A stretch of 64,000 bases of DNA from Halomonas fontilapidosi (GTDB taxonomy: Bacteria; Pseudomonadota; Gammaproteobacteria; Pseudomonadales; Halomonadaceae), in assembly GCF_014192285.1 (NCBI RefSeq), contig NZ_JACHXQ010000001.1, forward strand, positions 434,001-498,000, read 5' to 3'. The translations under genes and the position numbers were made by a program. Below, piece after piece: positions 44,186 to 55,186 of the stretch; positions within the stretch are counted from its first letter, which is position 1; each line of letters opens with the position of its first letter. The notes under the pieces were generated by a model. It had not been told where the DNA came from and searched no databases. It saw only the letters and a program-made list of their open reading frames with translations.

Positions 44186-44872
44186 TCAGTTGTCCACCCG
44201 CACCAGCAAGCCCTGGAGGTTAGACTCGGCCTTGAGCGTGGCCATCACCTCCTCACCCTGACGAGAGGTGGCATAGGGACCGACATAGACGGTGGTCAGG
44301 CCGTTGTCCCGGGCTCTGCGATAGACGGGCAGGCCCTGGGCGGCCAGGTTCGACTCGAGGCGCTCGGCGTTGCCCGGCTCCGCGAAGCTGCCGACCTGGA
44401 CGGCCCATTCGCCCTCGCGAGCCGGTGCGCGGCTTGCCTGCTCGGCCTGGCTCGACAGGCGCTGGTCGGCCGCCCGCGCCAGCTCGGCGATGGGATCCTC
44501 GGACGACGCATCGCCTGTCTCGGAGGCTCCCTCGGTGACGGTCTCGGCGGATTCGGCGTCGGCGCGCTCGGCGGCGGCCGACCCGATCTCGGGCGCTTCC
44601 GCCTGTGCGGCGGGCACCTCGCCACGCGCCTCCGCGCTGTCCTGATCGGGCGATGCAGACCCGCTGGGCGACTGTATCTGGCCGAGGCTCGACGGCGGCG
44701 TGGGGTCGGGTACGTCACGCCTCTCCACCTCCACCGGCTGCTCGATGGTCATCACCGGCTGAGGGCGCTCGCTGCGCGGCGCCGGCTCGTCAAACAGCAT
44801 GGGCACAAAGATCACCGCCAGGGCGATCAGGATCACTGCGCCGCTGAGGCGTTCTCGCATTCCGTATCTCAT
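44186..44872 (-). CDS. dedD: SPOR-domain protein (DedD-like)
   Basis: A 228-residue inner-membrane protein with a single N-terminal helix (LSGAVILIALAVIFVPMLF), an Ala/Glu-rich periplasmic linker and a C-terminal SPOR domain (WAVQVGSFAEPGNAERLESN, VYVGPYATSRQGEEV). SPOR domains bind septal peptidoglycan, and DedD helps cell constriction. Its position between folC and cvpA is the dedD position in E. coli. It overlaps folC by 4 nt. Confidence 0.88.
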   Translation of the reverse strand: MRYGMRERLSGAVILIALAVIFVPMLFDEPAPRSERPQPVMTIEQPVEVERRDVPDPTPPSSLGQIQSPSGSASPDQDSAEARGEVPAAQAEAPEIGSAAAERADAESAETVTEGASETGDASSEDPIAELARAADQRLSSQAEQASRAPAREGEWAVQVGSFAEPGNAERLESNLAAQGLPVYRRARDNGLTTVYVGPYATSRQGEEVMATLKAESNLQGLLVRVDN

Positions 44873-46185
44873 CTCGCTCCCTCGATGACGCTGTCTTCCC
44901 CTGCAGTCTGCGCCGAGGCCTGGCTCGCCGCCAGCGGCCCTTCCAGCACTTCGGCCACGGTGAAGAAGGAGCCACAGACCAGCACGCGATCATCGGGCGC
45001 GAGCCGAGCCGCCAACCACTCGGCCGCCTCCACGGGCGAGCGGCCGCGATGCCAGACCTCGCCGCCATGGCGCATCAGGCGCCCGGCCAGATCATCCGCC
45101 GTACGAGCACGCTCCCCCGCAAGACTCGCCGGCACCCAGGCATCCACCACCGGCGACAGGGCGGCGATCACGCCATCGGCATCCTTGTCGCCGAGCATGC
45201 CCAGCAAGGCGATGGTGCGCCCGGCACAGGGCCGCGCCGCGAGACGCGTCGCCAGGTAGGTGGCCGCATGGGGATTATGGCCCACGTCCAGGCACCACTG
45301 CCCCAACCACTGCATACGCCCGGGCAGCGTGACGTCGGCAAGCGCACGGCGACAGGCCTCATCCGACAGTTCGACACCGGCCAGGCTCAGGGCCTGCAGG
45401 GCCGTGGCGGCATTGTCCAGGGGCAGGCCGGGGTCGGGGAGATCGGTGATGCGATTGGCCCCCCAGAAGCACCATCCTTCGCCATCGCCGTCACGCTGAA
45501 AGGCTTCACCCAGCGCGTAGACCTCGGCGCCGAGTTCATCGGCCACCTGGCGAACGCTCGCCGGCAGCGTCATGCTGCCCAGCACTGCAGGCCGTGAGGC
45601 GCGCAGGATTCCGGCTTTCTCGCGGCCGATACCCTGCAGGTCGGTGCCAAGGAAGGCCGCATGGTCCTGGGCCACGGTGGTGATCACGGCCACATCCGGA
45701 TCGATGATGTTGACGGCATCCAGGCGACCGCCCAGGCCCACCTCGAGGATCGCCAGGTCGGCGTTTGCTCGCGCGATGGCCCACAGCGCGCCCAGGGTAC
45801 CCACCTCGAAGTAGGTCAGGCTGACCGGCTCGCCCGCCAGGCGGGCTGCCTCCACCGCCTCGAAGCCGGCGATCAGCGTCGCGTCGTCGGCCTCCTGGCC
45901 GTCCAGACGCAGGCGTTCGTTGTAGCGCAGCAGATGCGGCGAGGTGTAGGTCGCGGTGACCCATCCATGAATCCGGGCCAGGGCCTCCAGCATGGCCACG
46001 GTCGAGCCCTTGCCGTTGGTCCCGGCCACGGTGATGACCCGCTCGCAAAGCGGGGCGTCGAACAACCCCATACGACGCGCGACCTCGGCCACGCGCTCCA
46101 GGCCAAGGTCGATACCCACCGGATGGGCCGCTTCCAAGCGAGCTAGCCAGCCTGGAAGCGTATCGGGAAGGGCTTGGTTGCTCAT
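44869..46185 (-). CDS. folC: Bifunctional dihydrofolate / folylpolyglutamate synthase FolC
   Basis: FolC makes dihydrofolate and adds glutamates to folates. The 438-residue Mur-ligase-type product has the ATP-binding VAGTNGKGSTVAML (about residues 49-62), YTSPHLLRYNERLR, LEVGLGGRLDAVN and VGHNPHA. The length is slightly above E. coli FolC (422). It follows accD with a 9-nt gap, as in many gammaproteobacteria. Confidence 0.96.
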   Translation of the reverse strand: MSNQALPDTLPGWLARLEAAHPVGIDLGLERVAEVARRMGLFDAPLCERVITVAGTNGKGSTVAMLEALARIHGWVTATYTSPHLLRYNERLRLDGQEADDATLIAGFEAVEAARLAGEPVSLTYFEVGTLGALWAIARANADLAILEVGLGGRLDAVNIIDPDVAVITTVAQDHAAFLGTDLQGIGREKAGILRASRPAVLGSMTLPASVRQVADELGAEVYALGEAFQRDGDGEGWCFWGANRITDLPDPGLPLDNAATALQALSLAGVELSDEACRRALADVTLPGRMQWLGQWCLDVGHNPHAATYLATRLAARPCAGRTIALLGMLGDKDADGVIAALSPVVDAWVPASLAGERARTADDLAGRLMRHGGEVWHRGRSPVEAAEWLAARLAPDDRVLVCGSFFTVAEVLEGPLAASQASAQTAGEDSVIEGAR

Positions 46186-46194
46186 GCCGATCGG

Positions 46195-47232
46195 TCAGCG
46201 CGCCGGGTTGGGGCGTTCGCCGGCTTGCTCGGCGGCAGAATCGTCCGCCGGCGCGGTTGTCGGCGGTTCGCCCGCTATCTGCCCATCGTCCTGCTTGTCC
46301 ACTTCATCGAGCTCGGCCTGCTCGGCCGCCTGCACCAGATCAGGCTGGCCGACGACCTCCGCGTCCTGCCCCGCTGCGGGCCAGTGCGTCAGCTTGCGCA
46401 GCACGCCGCCCAGCCGTTCACGGATCTCGCCACGGTGGACGATCATGTCCACGGTGCCGTGCTCGAGCAGGAACTCGCTGCGCTGGAAGCCTTCCGGCAG
46501 CTGCTCGCGAACGGTCTGCTCGATGACCCGAGGGCCGGCGAAGCCGATCAGCGCATTGGGCTCGGCCACGTTGAGATCGCCCAGCATCGCCAGCGACGCC
46601 GAGACGCCACCGAACACCGGATCGGTCAGCACCGAGATGTAGGGCACGCCGGCCTGCTTGAGCTTCTCCAGGGCCGCCGAGGTCTTGGCCATCTGCATCA
46701 GCGAGAACAGTGCCTCCTGCATCCGCGCCCCGCCAGAGGCGGAGAAGCAGATCAACGGGATGCCTTCCTCGAGGGCAAGGGTCGCGGCACGCACGAACTT
46801 CTCGCCCACCACGGCGCCCATGGAACCGCCCATGAAAGTGAACTCGAAGGCCACCACCACCACCGGCAGCCCCTCGAGGGAGCCGCGCATGGCGATCAGC
46901 GCATCGTTCTCTTCGGTCTCCTTCTGGGCGGCTGCCAGGCGGTCCTTGTACTTCTTGGAATCGCGAAACTTGAGACGATCGACCGGCTCGAGGTTGGCGG
47001 CAATCTCTTCGCGACCCTCCTTGTCCAGGAACCAGTCCAACCGCTTGCGGGCGGTCAGCCGCAGGTGATGGTCGCACTTGGGGCAGACGTTATGGTGCTT
47101 CTCCAGTTCGGGGAGATAGAGCACTGCCTCGCACTTGGGGCACTTGCGCCACAGGCCGTCAGGCACGCTCGCGCGACGATCCTTGCGCTGGATGCGGCCC
47201 ACCGAGGGCACGATCTTGTCTAGCCAGCTCAT
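46195..47232 (-). CDS. accD: Acetyl-CoA carboxylase carboxyltransferase subunit beta AccD
   Basis: AccD is the beta subunit of the carboxyltransferase that makes malonyl-CoA for fatty-acid synthesis. The N-terminal zinc ribbon has two CPKC pairs ([25 protein letters not shown]), and the crotonase-like domain includes [17 protein letters not shown] and [11 protein letters not shown]. The 345 residues exceed the usual 285-305; the excess is an acidic, Gln/Asp/Ala-rich tail after about residue 285 that looks disordered. It lies between trpA and folC. Confidence 0.96.
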   Translation of the reverse strand: MSWLDKIVPSVGRIQRKDRRASVPDGLWRKCPKCEAVLYLPELEKHHNVCPKCDHHLRLTARKRLDWFLDKEGREEIAANLEPVDRLKFRDSKKYKDRLAAAQKETEENDALIAMRGSLEGLPVVVVAFEFTFMGGSMGAVVGEKFVRAATLALEEGIPLICFSASGGARMQEALFSLMQMAKTSAALEKLKQAGVPYISVLTDPVFGGVSASLAMLGDLNVAEPNALIGFAGPRVIEQTVREQLPEGFQRSEFLLEHGTVDMIVHRGEIRERLGGVLRKLTHWPAAGQDAEVVGQPDLVQAAEQAELDEVDKQDDGQIAGEPPTTAPADDSAAEQAGERPNPAR

Positions 47233-47310
47233 GTCAGAAACACTTCCGTATAGGCTGATGCCCCCGGCAACAGCGGGGGCAGGGTCGATTCGGTTGGCGA
47301 CGGGCCCGAC

Positions 47311-48129
47311 TCAGGCATCCAACGCCTGGCGCATCTCCCCCAGCACCGCCTTGAGAGCGGCAGGGATCGCCTCGGGACGCTCAACGTTCTCGGCGATACG
47401 ATTGACCAGCGCCGAGCCGACAATCACGCCATCGGCCACCTTGCCCACCTCGGCTGCCGAAGCGCCGTCGCGGATACCGAAGCCCACGCACAGCGGCAGA
47501 TCGGTCATTTCACGCAGCGGCGCCAGGTGGTCGGCGACATCGTCGGCATTGATGCTTGCCGAGCCGGTGACGCCCTTGAGCGAAACATAGTAGATGTAGC
47601 CCTCGCCGTGGGCGCATATTGTAGCGGCCCGGGCCCGCGAAGTGGTAGGGGCGACGAGGAAGATCGAGGCCAGCCCGCGCGACTTGAGCAGCGGGCCGAC
47701 ATCGTCGGCCTCCTCCGGCGGCATGTCGACGATCAGCACGCCATCGACCCCCGACGCCGCGGCCTGGTCGGCAAAGTTTGCCAGACCGAGGCGCTCCACC
47801 GGATTGAGGTAGCCCATCAGCACCACCGGCGTCTCGCTGTCGGTCTGACGGAACTCGCGCACCATCTCGAACAAGTGAGACAGCCGCACCTTGTGCTTGA
47901 GGGCACGCTCGCAGGCCTTCTGGATCACCGGCCCGTCGGCCATGGGATCCGAGAACGGCACCCCCAGCTCGATGATATCCGCGCCCGCTTCCACCAGGGC
48001 ATGCATGAAGCCGACGGTGTGCTGCGGGGCCGGGTCGCCGGCGGTGATATAGGGAATCAGCGCGCGGCGGCCCTCGGCCTTGAGCGCGGCGAAGCGTTGG
48101 TCGATACGATTCATGGTCTGGGCCGTCAT
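47311..48129 (-). CDS. trpA: Tryptophan synthase alpha subunit TrpA
   Basis: TrpA cleaves indole-3-glycerol phosphate to indole, which passes to TrpB. The 272-residue TIM barrel has the catalytic-Glu motif [19 protein letters not shown], the catalytic Asp in [14 protein letters not shown], and the phosphate-binding PLCVGFGI and VIVGSALV. Length matches E. coli TrpA (268). Its start overlaps the trpB stop by one base, so the two are translationally coupled. Confidence 0.97.
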   Translation of the reverse strand: MTAQTMNRIDQRFAALKAEGRRALIPYITAGDPAPQHTVGFMHALVEAGADIIELGVPFSDPMADGPVIQKACERALKHKVRLSHLFEMVREFRQTDSETPVVLMGYLNPVERLGLANFADQAAASGVDGVLIVDMPPEEADDVGPLLKSRGLASIFLVAPTTSRARAATICAHGEGYIYYVSLKGVTGSASINADDVADHLAPLREMTDLPLCVGFGIRDGASAAEVGKVADGVIVGSALVNRIAENVERPEAIPAALKAVLGEMRQALDA

Positions 48130-49352
48130 CAGAATTCGATCCCGTCGATCTTGGCTACCGTCATGATGTCCTTGTCACCACGACCCGAGAGGTTGATCAC
48201 GATGTTCTGGTCGGGGCGCATGGTCGGCGCCAGCACCTTGGCGTAGGCCAGGGCGTGAGCGGTCTCCAGCGCCGGCATGATGCCCTCGACGCGGGTCAGC
48301 TCGCGGAAGGCCTGAAGCACGTCATCGTCGTTGGCGGCCACATAGTTGACCCGTCCGACGTCCTTCCACAGCGCATGTTCGGGGCCGACGCCCGGGTAGT
48401 CCAGGCCGGCCGAGACCGAATGGGTATCGGAGACCTGACCACCCTCGTCGGACATCAGGTAGGTGCGATTGCCGTGCAGTACGCCGCGCGGCGCGCCGGA
48501 CGCCAGGGGCGCGGCATGGCGGCCGGTCTCGACGCCATCGCCCCCCGCCTCGACGCCATACATGGCCACCTCGTCGTCCTCGACGAAGGGATAGAAGAGG
48601 CCCATGGCGTTGGAGCCGCCGCCCACGCAGGCAATCAGGGCGTCGGGCAGCTTGCCGAACTCCTCGAAGGACTGGCGGCGTGCCTCGCGGCCGGCCACGG
48701 CGTTGAAGTCGCGCACCAGCATCGGGTACGGGTGGGGGCCGGCCACGGTACCAATGATGTAATAGGTGGTGTCGACGTTGGTCACCCAGTCGCGCAGCGC
48801 CTCGTTCATGGCGTCCTTGAGGGTGCGGGTGCCGGACTCTACCGGAATGACGTTAGCCCCCAGCAGGCGCATGCGATAGACGTTGAGCTTCTGACGCTCC
48901 ACGTCAGCTGCCCCCATGTAGACGTCGCACTCCAGCCCCAGGCGAGCCGCCACCGTGGCAGAAGCGACGCCGTGCTGGCCGGCGCCGGTCTCGGCGATCA
49001 CGCGTGGCTTGCCGGTCTTCTTGGCGAGCAGCGCCTGGCCAACCGTGTTGTTCACCTTGTGGGCCCCAGTGTGATTGAGGTCCTCGCGCTTGAGCCAGAT
49101 CTGCGCCCCGCCGATCTGCTTCGACCATCGCTCGGCGTGATAGAGCGGTGACGGACGGCCCACGAAATGGGCCAGGTCATAGTCGAATTCCGCCAGGAAG
49201 TCCGGATCGTTGCGCAGACTCAGGTAGGTCTTGGCCAGATCGTCCAGGGCGAAGCTCAGGGTCTCGGAGACGAACCGGCCGCCATAGGCGCCGAAATGGC
49301 CTCGGACATCCGGCAGTCGGGTCAGGTCACTGAACTTGCTCACGAAAGACAC
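48129..49352 (-). CDS. trpB: Tryptophan synthase beta subunit TrpB
   Basis: TrpB joins indole and serine to give tryptophan with PLP. The 407-residue product has the PLP lysine in [11 protein letters not shown], the ETGAGQHG substrate loop, and the phosphate-binding [12 protein letters not shown]. It starts [20 protein letters not shown]. It is 51 nt downstream of trpF and coupled to trpA. The remaining trp genes (trpE, G, D, C) are not in the window. Confidence 0.97.
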   Translation of the reverse strand: MSFVSKFSDLTRLPDVRGHFGAYGGRFVSETLSFALDDLAKTYLSLRNDPDFLAEFDYDLAHFVGRPSPLYHAERWSKQIGGAQIWLKREDLNHTGAHKVNNTVGQALLAKKTGKPRVIAETGAGQHGVASATVAARLGLECDVYMGAADVERQKLNVYRMRLLGANVIPVESGTRTLKDAMNEALRDWVTNVDTTYYIIGTVAGPHPYPMLVRDFNAVAGREARRQSFEEFGKLPDALIACVGGGSNAMGLFYPFVEDDEVAMYGVEAGGDGVETGRHAAPLASGAPRGVLHGNRTYLMSDEGGQVSDTHSVSAGLDYPGVGPEHALWKDVGRVNYVAANDDDVLQAFRELTRVEGIMPALETAHALAYAKVLAPTMRPDQNIVINLSGRGDKDIMTVAKIDGIEF

Positions 49353-49403
49353 CTCACAGGGTCGCCAGAAGGGGTGTAGGGGAAATGGGCTGTAGCTAAT
49401 AGT

Positions 49404-50042
49404 TCACGCCTCGGAGGGCGCGTCGTCGGCGCCACGCACGGCCCGCAGGAAGGCCGCCATGCGCGCCACGTCCTTGATGCCGGCGCCGGCCTCGATACCG
49501 CCGGAAACATCCACCGCGAACGGGGCCACGGCGGCGATCGCCTCGGCCACGTTGTCCGGCGTCAGGCCTCCGGCGAGGATAACAGGTTTTGCCAGGCGTG
49601 CGGGGATTCGCGACCAGTCGAAAGTCTCACCGGTGCCACCCGGCACGCCCGGCCGGTAGGCATCCAGCAGCAGCGCCCGAGCCCCGGAATACGCCGCGGC
49701 CGCGGCATGCAGGTCGAGACCATCGCGCATGCGCAACGCCTTGATCCAGGGGCGTCCGGCGGCCAGGCAAGTGTCGGGCGACTCGTTGCCATGGAACTGC
49801 AACAGATCCAGGTGCTCGGCGCAGCGTGCGACCAGCGCCGGGTCCGCATCGACAAACAGACCGACCCGGGTCACGAAGGCCGGCACGCGTGCGGTCAGCT
49901 CGACCAGGCGCCGCTCGTCGACGGCGCGCTTGCTGCCCGGCCAGAGCACAAAACCCAGGGCATCGGCGCCCGCCGCCACCGCGGCATCGACGTCTTCGGG
50001 GCGGGTCAGGCCGCAGAACTTGATGCGGGTACGCCCGCTCAT
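49404..50042 (-). CDS. trpF: Phosphoribosylanthranilate isomerase TrpF
   Basis: TrpF isomerises phosphoribosylanthranilate in tryptophan synthesis. I start at the ATG complementing 50040-50042 ([18 protein letters not shown]), overlapping truA by 4 nt; the frame upstream lies inside truA. The 212-residue product has the catalytic Cys in [20 protein letters not shown], and the phosphate-binding [10 protein letters not shown] and VDVSGGIE. It is a separate enzyme rather than the enteric TrpCF fusion. Confidence 0.96.
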   Translation of the reverse strand: MSGRTRIKFCGLTRPEDVDAAVAAGADALGFVLWPGSKRAVDERRLVELTARVPAFVTRVGLFVDADPALVARCAEHLDLLQFHGNESPDTCLAAGRPWIKALRMRDGLDLHAAAAAYSGARALLLDAYRPGVPGGTGETFDWSRIPARLAKPVILAGGLTPDNVAEAIAAVAPFAVDVSGGIEAGAGIKDVARMAAFLRAVRGADDAPSEA

Positions 50043-50959
50043 GTCGCCGCCTGCTCCGCCGCAACTGGCTTGCCGCGACGAAATTCGACCATCGGGCAGT
50101 CGGGCAGCGCTCGCTCGCCGGTCCACTCGCCGAGAAAGGCCAGCAGGTTGGGGCCCAGCGGCTCGCGAGGCAATTCCCAGCTCGCGTCGTAAAGCGAATC
50201 GACGAAGTGCAGGCCGCAGGCCGGGGCGGTGACATCGGCCAGCCGCCGGTTCTTCAGCGCCATCAATTCACCCAGGTAGTCATCGCCGCGTTCGCCACGC
50301 CCTACCGTGACCAGGGCACCGACGATATTGCGAACCATATGGTGCAGGAAGGCATTGCCCTGGACGTCGACGACCACCAGTGGGCCATGGCGATGCACCT
50401 CGATGAAATGCAGGTGGCGCCAGGGGGTCTTCGACTGGCAGCCGGCGGCCCGGAAGCTCGAGAAATCGTGTTCACCGACCAGCGCCTGGGCGGCCCGATG
50501 CATGGCGTCAGCATCCAGGGGATCACGACACCAGGTGGCATTGGCCCGCTCCAGTACCGGACGGCTCGGCTGGTTGAGAATCACGTAGCGGTAGCGCCGA
50601 GCCAGGGCCTTGAAGCGGGAGTGAAAGGCATCGGGGACCGACCTCACCCAGCGCACCGCGACATCACGGGGCAGGTTGGCGTTGACACCGAACACCCAGG
50701 CCTTCTGTGAGCGAGGCACCGGGGCATCGAAGTGAATGATCTGGCGGGTGGCGTGCACACCCGAATCGGTGCGACCGCTGGCATGCACGGTAATGAATTC
50801 GTTTGCCACCTTGGCGAGCGCCGCCTCCACGGCCGCCTGCACCGAAGGCGCATGCTTGAGTCGCTGCCAGCCGCAGTAGCCACTGCCGTCGTACTCCACC
50901 CCCATGGCCAGGCGGCCAGTCAGGGGATGGCGGTCATCGAGGGATCGGAAAAGGGTCAT
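50039..50959 (-). CDS. truA: tRNA pseudouridine(38-40) synthase TruA
   Basis: TruA makes pseudouridine at positions 38-40 of tRNA anticodon stems. The 306-residue product contains the catalytic aspartate in the [18 protein letters not shown] motif (about residues 60-77), plus [14 protein letters not shown] and [19 protein letters not shown]. Length is slightly above E. coli TruA (270), with a C-terminal tail. It lies between fimV and trpF as in Pseudomonas. Confidence 0.96.
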   Translation of the reverse strand: MTLFRSLDDRHPLTGRLAMGVEYDGSGYCGWQRLKHAPSVQAAVEAALAKVANEFITVHASGRTDSGVHATRQIIHFDAPVPRSQKAWVFGVNANLPRDVAVRWVRSVPDAFHSRFKALARRYRYVILNQPSRPVLERANATWCRDPLDADAMHRAAQALVGEHDFSSFRAAGCQSKTPWRHLHFIEVHRHGPLVVVDVQGNAFLHHMVRNIVGALVTVGRGERGDDYLGELMALKNRRLADVTAPACGLHFVDSLYDASWELPREPLGPNLLAFLGEWTGERALPDCPMVEFRRGKPVAAEQAAT

Positions 50960-50965
50960 TCGGCC

Positions 50966-53764
50966 TCATTGCGCGGATTGATCCAGCAATTCCTGGGCCT
51001 CCTGCCGAGCATCCGGGTCGTCGGACTCGTCGATCAGGCTCTCGAGCAGAGCGCGGGCCTGGCCGGCCTCGCCGGCATCCATCAGGCGCCGTGCCTCGGC
51101 CAGCGTCGACGTGGAGGAAGCCGCTGCGGAAAAGTGGGCATTATCTCGCGACAGCGGCGGGAAGGCCACCTCCTCGACATCCCACTCTTCGGGCGTCTCC
51201 CGGGCGGAACGGAATCCGGACGTGGCATCTGCCCCGCCGGCAGCGTCGGGAGTGGACGAGGTAAACTCCACGCTGGGCTGCATGGGTGTCTCCTCGCGGG
51301 GCGAGGGGGACGCCTCGAGGGACGGCGGACGGTAGTCGATGATCTCGCGCCCGTCGTCGGCCTGTCGGGTCGTCAGCGGTTCGCTCGACTGTTCCTCGCG
51401 TCCCTGGGGCTGCTGGTCGAAGGACGCCTCATCGGGCGCCTCGCCTTGCTGGCCGGACGAGCCGGCGATGTCGGGACGCTGGGTGTCAGGCGCCTGCGGC
51501 GTCGCTTCAGGGCCCGGTTCCCGCTCCGGCGGGCGGTAGCGCGCCAGCGGGTCGGCCTGCTCGTCGGCCGATTCGGCCTCATGGTGGTTCACACCGCCGG
51601 GCTGGGCCGTCTGTGGTTCGCCGCGGGAAGAAGCCTCGTCGGAAGGTGCCTCGCGGGAAGGTGACTCATCGGCCGGCGTCTGCTGTGACGACGACGTCCC
51701 GCTGGAAGACGCCTCGTTCGTTTCGGGCGCTTCAGGGGCGTCGGAGGCATCGAAACGGCGCGGCGGCAGTTCGTCGGCCTCGGGGAAAATGGCCCGATCG
51801 GCCGTCGCGCCGGTCATGGGCGGCTCCGACGCCGCCGAGGCAGCACCGCGCCCATGGCGCTCCATCAGCTGCGCGACCTCGGCCTGGACGTCCGGGTCCC
51901 CACCGGCACGCAGCAGCTCGGCCTGACGCGCTGCCATCGCATGCTCGCCCTGCTCAAGCTGGACCCTGAGCAGCTTCAGCCTCAGGTCATCTCGGTCCGG
52001 CTCACGCGCCAGACTCGACTCCAGCAGCTCCCGCGCCTGGTCGTAGCGCCCGTAGGCGATAAAGATATCGGCCTCGTTGATCGCCTCGGCCTCGGGCATG
52101 GACGCACGCACTGGCGCTGGCCTGTCGTCACTGCGAGGCTCGTCCCGCGCTGCCCGGGAAGTGCCCGGCACCACCACACCACTGTCCGCCGCGCTTATCG
52201 GTCGCGCTTCGTTGAACACTGGTGCCGGCTCGCTCTCCTCGCGGCGACGCCACCGCACCAGCGCCCACAGCGCCAGCAGCGCCGCCAGCCCTGCCCCACC
52301 CAGCATCAGCGGGCGGTCGGTCGCGCCTTGATAGAGGGCGCCCCACCACGGTGTCTGTTGGGACGTGCTCGGCTCGCTGCCGGGTGCCACCACACCGCCA
52401 CCGCCCGGTGCATCGGCGCCCTGCCCGCCGGCCGTCATTGCGGCCAGCTGATCGCGCATCGCGTCCAGTTCGTCACGCAGGTCACCGAGCTGGGACTGCA
52501 GGGCGTCACGCTCGCTGCGCACCGCCTCCAGCGCCTGACGATTCTCGCGCCAACGCGCCTCGAGGCGCAGCAGGCGTTGGTCATCGGTGAGCCCGCCGCT
52601 ACCCCGGATCATCTCCAGTACCTCAGGCGCGATGAACGGCCCCTCGCCCTCGGTTCCAGGCGGCATGGCCAGGGAGGAAGCTGCACTCCCCTCATTCTGC
52701 GGCGTCGCGGCGGCTTCCCCCTGTTGCTCCGACACCCCCTCGACCGGGATACCCTCGGCGGCCACCTCGGCATCGCTGAGCAGGGTCAGCCGCTGGGTCT
52801 CCTCGCTACCATTTGCGGCCTGGCCACCGTCCTCGGCCTCATCGGACGCCGCTTCAACCGGTTCGGGCGCTGCGTTATCCCCCGACGCCGGCGCTGCCTC
52901 CCGCTGTGCCGGCGCACTGGCAACGGCCGATGTCGGTGCGTCGGAGGCACCGCCCAGCGCCACTCGCGCCGGCGCCCCGCTACCTCGATTGGCCCAGGCC
53001 TGATTCATGGCCTGGACGATACGCTCTGCCTCGGCAGGAGAGCGTGCCGCTATCGCCTCGCGGGGCGGAACCACGAGCGTGAACCCTGCGCGCATGGCGT
53101 TGATATTGCCCGAGGGAAAGACCTCCGGGTTGGCCTCCACCAGGGCCACCATCATCTGGTTCATGCTGATGCCGCTGTCCGGCCGCAGCCGTCCGGCGAC
53201 CGCCCAGAGGGTATCGCCGCTGCGCACCCGGGCGGCACCGCCCGTGCCGGCATCGGAGGTTCGTGCCACCGGGCGCGACGACGCTTCTGCCGCGGAAGCG
53301 GACGAAGGAGGCGAGGATGCGCGCTCCTGCGCTGCAGAGGAGGAAGCCGCTACCAGAGCGGGAAGCTGGTCATAGTTCGGTGGGTCCAGCAGCAGGGTCA
53401 CTTCCCGCAGCTGCTGGCCACCCGGCCAGTCGAAGCGCAGCAGCAGGTCGAGCCAGGGCTCGCGCACGGCCCGCTCGGTGGTCAGGTCGACCACCAGGCG
53501 CCCTTGTCGACGCGTCACCTCCATCTTCACGCTGGCGGCCAGCGGAGTACGCGGCAGGCCGGCAGCCGAGAAGGCGCGCTCATCGGCCACCGACACATTG
53601 AGCAGACCGGCCTGCAGGCCGCTGGTGTCGGTCAAGGGGATGCTCGCCCGCAATGGTGCATTGAGGGTCGAGTTCACCTCCGTCTCGCCCAGGCCCAGGG
53701 CCAACGCCAGCGGGCTGGTGGCGGAGAGCGAAAGCAGCATGGCGAGAGTCAGCTTGCGTTTCAT
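50966..53764 (-). CDS. fimV: FimV/HubP-family polar hub protein
   Basis: FimV/HubP proteins organise the cell pole and inner-membrane complexes (twitching motility, chromosome and chemotaxis-array placement in other genera). The 932-residue product has a signal peptide (LTLAMLLSLSATSPLALALG), a FimV N-terminal domain, a LysM domain (VRSGDTLWAVAGRLRPDSG, about 180-240), a coiled coil (about 405-445), one membrane helix (LMLGGAGLAALLALWALVRW), a TPR-like segment (QARELLESSLAREPDRDDLR), a long acidic low-complexity region, and a C-terminal TPR (ARALLESLIDESDDPDARQ). It is 6 nt upstream of truA. Confidence 0.93.
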   Translation of the reverse strand: MKRKLTLAMLLSLSATSPLALALGLGETEVNSTLNAPLRASIPLTDTSGLQAGLLNVSVADERAFSAAGLPRTPLAASVKMEVTRRQGRLVVDLTTERAVREPWLDLLLRFDWPGGQQLREVTLLLDPPNYDQLPALVAASSSAAQERASSPPSSASAAEASSRPVARTSDAGTGGAARVRSGDTLWAVAGRLRPDSGISMNQMMVALVEANPEVFPSGNINAMRAGFTLVVPPREAIAARSPAEAERIVQAMNQAWANRGSGAPARVALGGASDAPTSAVASAPAQREAAPASGDNAAPEPVEAASDEAEDGGQAANGSEETQRLTLLSDAEVAAEGIPVEGVSEQQGEAAATPQNEGSAASSLAMPPGTEGEGPFIAPEVLEMIRGSGGLTDDQRLLRLEARWRENRQALEAVRSERDALQSQLGDLRDELDAMRDQLAAMTAGGQGADAPGGGGVVAPGSEPSTSQQTPWWGALYQGATDRPLMLGGAGLAALLALWALVRWRRREESEPAPVFNEARPISAADSGVVVPGTSRAARDEPRSDDRPAPVRASMPEAEAINEADIFIAYGRYDQARELLESSLAREPDRDDLRLKLLRVQLEQGEHAMAARQAELLRAGGDPDVQAEVAQLMERHGRGAASAASEPPMTGATADRAIFPEADELPPRRFDASDAPEAPETNEASSSGTSSSQQTPADESPSREAPSDEASSRGEPQTAQPGGVNHHEAESADEQADPLARYRPPEREPGPEATPQAPDTQRPDIAGSSGQQGEAPDEASFDQQPQGREEQSSEPLTTRQADDGREIIDYRPPSLEASPSPREETPMQPSVEFTSSTPDAAGGADATSGFRSARETPEEWDVEEVAFPPLSRDNAHFSAAASSTSTLAEARRLMDAGEAGQARALLESLIDESDDPDARQEAQELLDQSAQ

Positions 53765-53978
53765 CGGGTTCCCTTGCGTCGTTCCACTGCGCCCCGCCGA
53801 CCCCGACGGTGACCTGGTTGTATATTCTTAATGTTTATCGTGACTAGGTTTATCAGGACTATGTATCACATTCCCTTTGCCAACGCCCTCACAGAGCATC
53901 GGCATTTATCGTACTTCAACATAAGCCATTGAACGCATGACGCGCGACCCCAACCCGCTAACGGGCAGCCACCAGCAA

Positions 53979-54009
53979 AAAGCGGGACGCCACCAGGGCG
54001 TCCCGCTTT
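53979..54009 (-). terminator. Intrinsic terminator of asd
   Basis: AAAGCGGGACGCC (53979-53991) pairs perfectly with GGCGTCCCGCTTT (53997-54009), a 13-bp stem with a 5-nt loop. On the minus strand it is followed by a T-run, 33 nt past the asd stop, so it should separate asd from fimV. A shorter A/T flank on the plus side could also allow some activity in the other direction. Confidence 0.88.
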
Positions 54010-54041
54010 CGTTCACACGGTCATGGAACAGCGCATGAGGC

Positions 54042-55154
54042 TTACTGCTCGCGCAGGATCTTGAGCATCCGCTTGAGCGGCTCGGCGGCGCCCCACAGCA
54101 GCTGATCCCCCACGCTGAAGGCCGAAAGGTACTCGCCGCCCATGGCCAGCTTGCGCAGACGCCCGACCGGAACGCTCAGGGTACCGGTAGCGGCCGCCGG
54201 CGTCAGGCCATCGATGGTGGCATCCTTATCGTTGCCAATCACCTTGACCCAATCGTTGTGGCGCGCCAGGCGATCCTCGATCTCGTCGATCGGGACGTCC
54301 TTCTTGAGCTTGATGGTGAAGGCCTGGCTGTGGGAGCGCATGGCGCCGATGCGCACACAGAGCCCGTCGATGGGGATCGGGTTGTCCTGGAGGCCGAGGA
54401 TCTTGTTGGTCTCCACGGAGCCCTTCCACTCCTCCTTGCTCTGGCCGTTGTCCATGGCCTTGTCGATCCAGGGCAGCAGGCTGCCGGCCAGCGGGGCACC
54501 GAAGTTGTCGGTGGGGAACTCGCCGCTGCGCATAGCCGCGGTGACCTTGCGATCGATGTCGAGGATGGCGCTGCCCGGATCGGCCAACTCATCGGCCACG
54601 CTGTCGCGCAGGCTGCCCATCTGGTTGAGCAGCTCACGCATGTGCTTGGCGCCGGAGCCGGAAGCGGCCTGATAGGTCATGGAGGTCATCCACTCGATCA
54701 GATCTGCTTCGAAGAGACCGCCGAGGCCCATCAGCATCAGGCTGACGGTGCAATTGCCGCCGACAAAGGTCTTGGCGCCCTTGGCCAGCTGCGCATCGAT
54801 GACCTTGCGATTGACCGGATCGAGCACGATGGTCGAATCATCCGCCATGCGCAGGGTGCTGGCGGCATCGATCCAGTAGCCCTTCCAGCCGCTCTGGCGC
54901 AGGTCGGCATAGACCTTCTCGGTGTACTCGCCCCCCTGGGAGGTGACGACCACATCCAGCGCCTTGAGAGCGTCCTGGTCGAAGGCATCCTTCAGCGGGG
55001 GAACGTCGACGCCAACATCGGGACCGGCCTGGCCGACCTGAGAGGTCGTGAAGAAGATCGGCTCGATGCCCTGGAAATCACCATCCTCGATCATCCGCTG
55101 CATCAGCACGGAACCAACCATGCCACGCCAACCGACGAAACCGACTTTCAACAT
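54042..55154 (-). CDS. asd: Aspartate-semialdehyde dehydrogenase Asd
   Basis: Asd reduces aspartyl phosphate to aspartate semialdehyde, the branch point to lysine, diaminopimelate, methionine and threonine. The 370-residue product has the NADP-binding start [20 protein letters not shown], the catalytic Cys in [14 protein letters not shown] (about residue 135), and [12 protein letters not shown]. Length matches the gammaproteobacterial Asd (about 367-370). It ends at a strong terminator and has its own predicted promoter. Confidence 0.97.
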   Translation of the reverse strand: MLKVGFVGWRGMVGSVLMQRMIEDGDFQGIEPIFFTTSQVGQAGPDVGVDVPPLKDAFDQDALKALDVVVTSQGGEYTEKVYADLRQSGWKGYWIDAASTLRMADDSTIVLDPVNRKVIDAQLAKGAKTFVGGNCTVSLMLMGLGGLFEADLIEWMTSMTYQAASGSGAKHMRELLNQMGSLRDSVADELADPGSAILDIDRKVTAAMRSGEFPTDNFGAPLAGSLLPWIDKAMDNGQSKEEWKGSVETNKILGLQDNPIPIDGLCVRIGAMRSHSQAFTIKLKKDVPIDEIEDRLARHNDWVKVIGNDKDATIDGLTPAAATGTLSVPVGRLRKLAMGGEYLSAFSVGDQLLWGAAEPLKRMLKILREQ

Positions 55155-55186
55155 GTAAAGCCCTCCAGAAATCGAATGTGCGAGAC

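Noticed and set aside
51854-53812. 652-codon open frame antisense to fimV
   Set aside because: Arg/His/Gln-rich shadow frame; fimV has clear domains on the minus strand.
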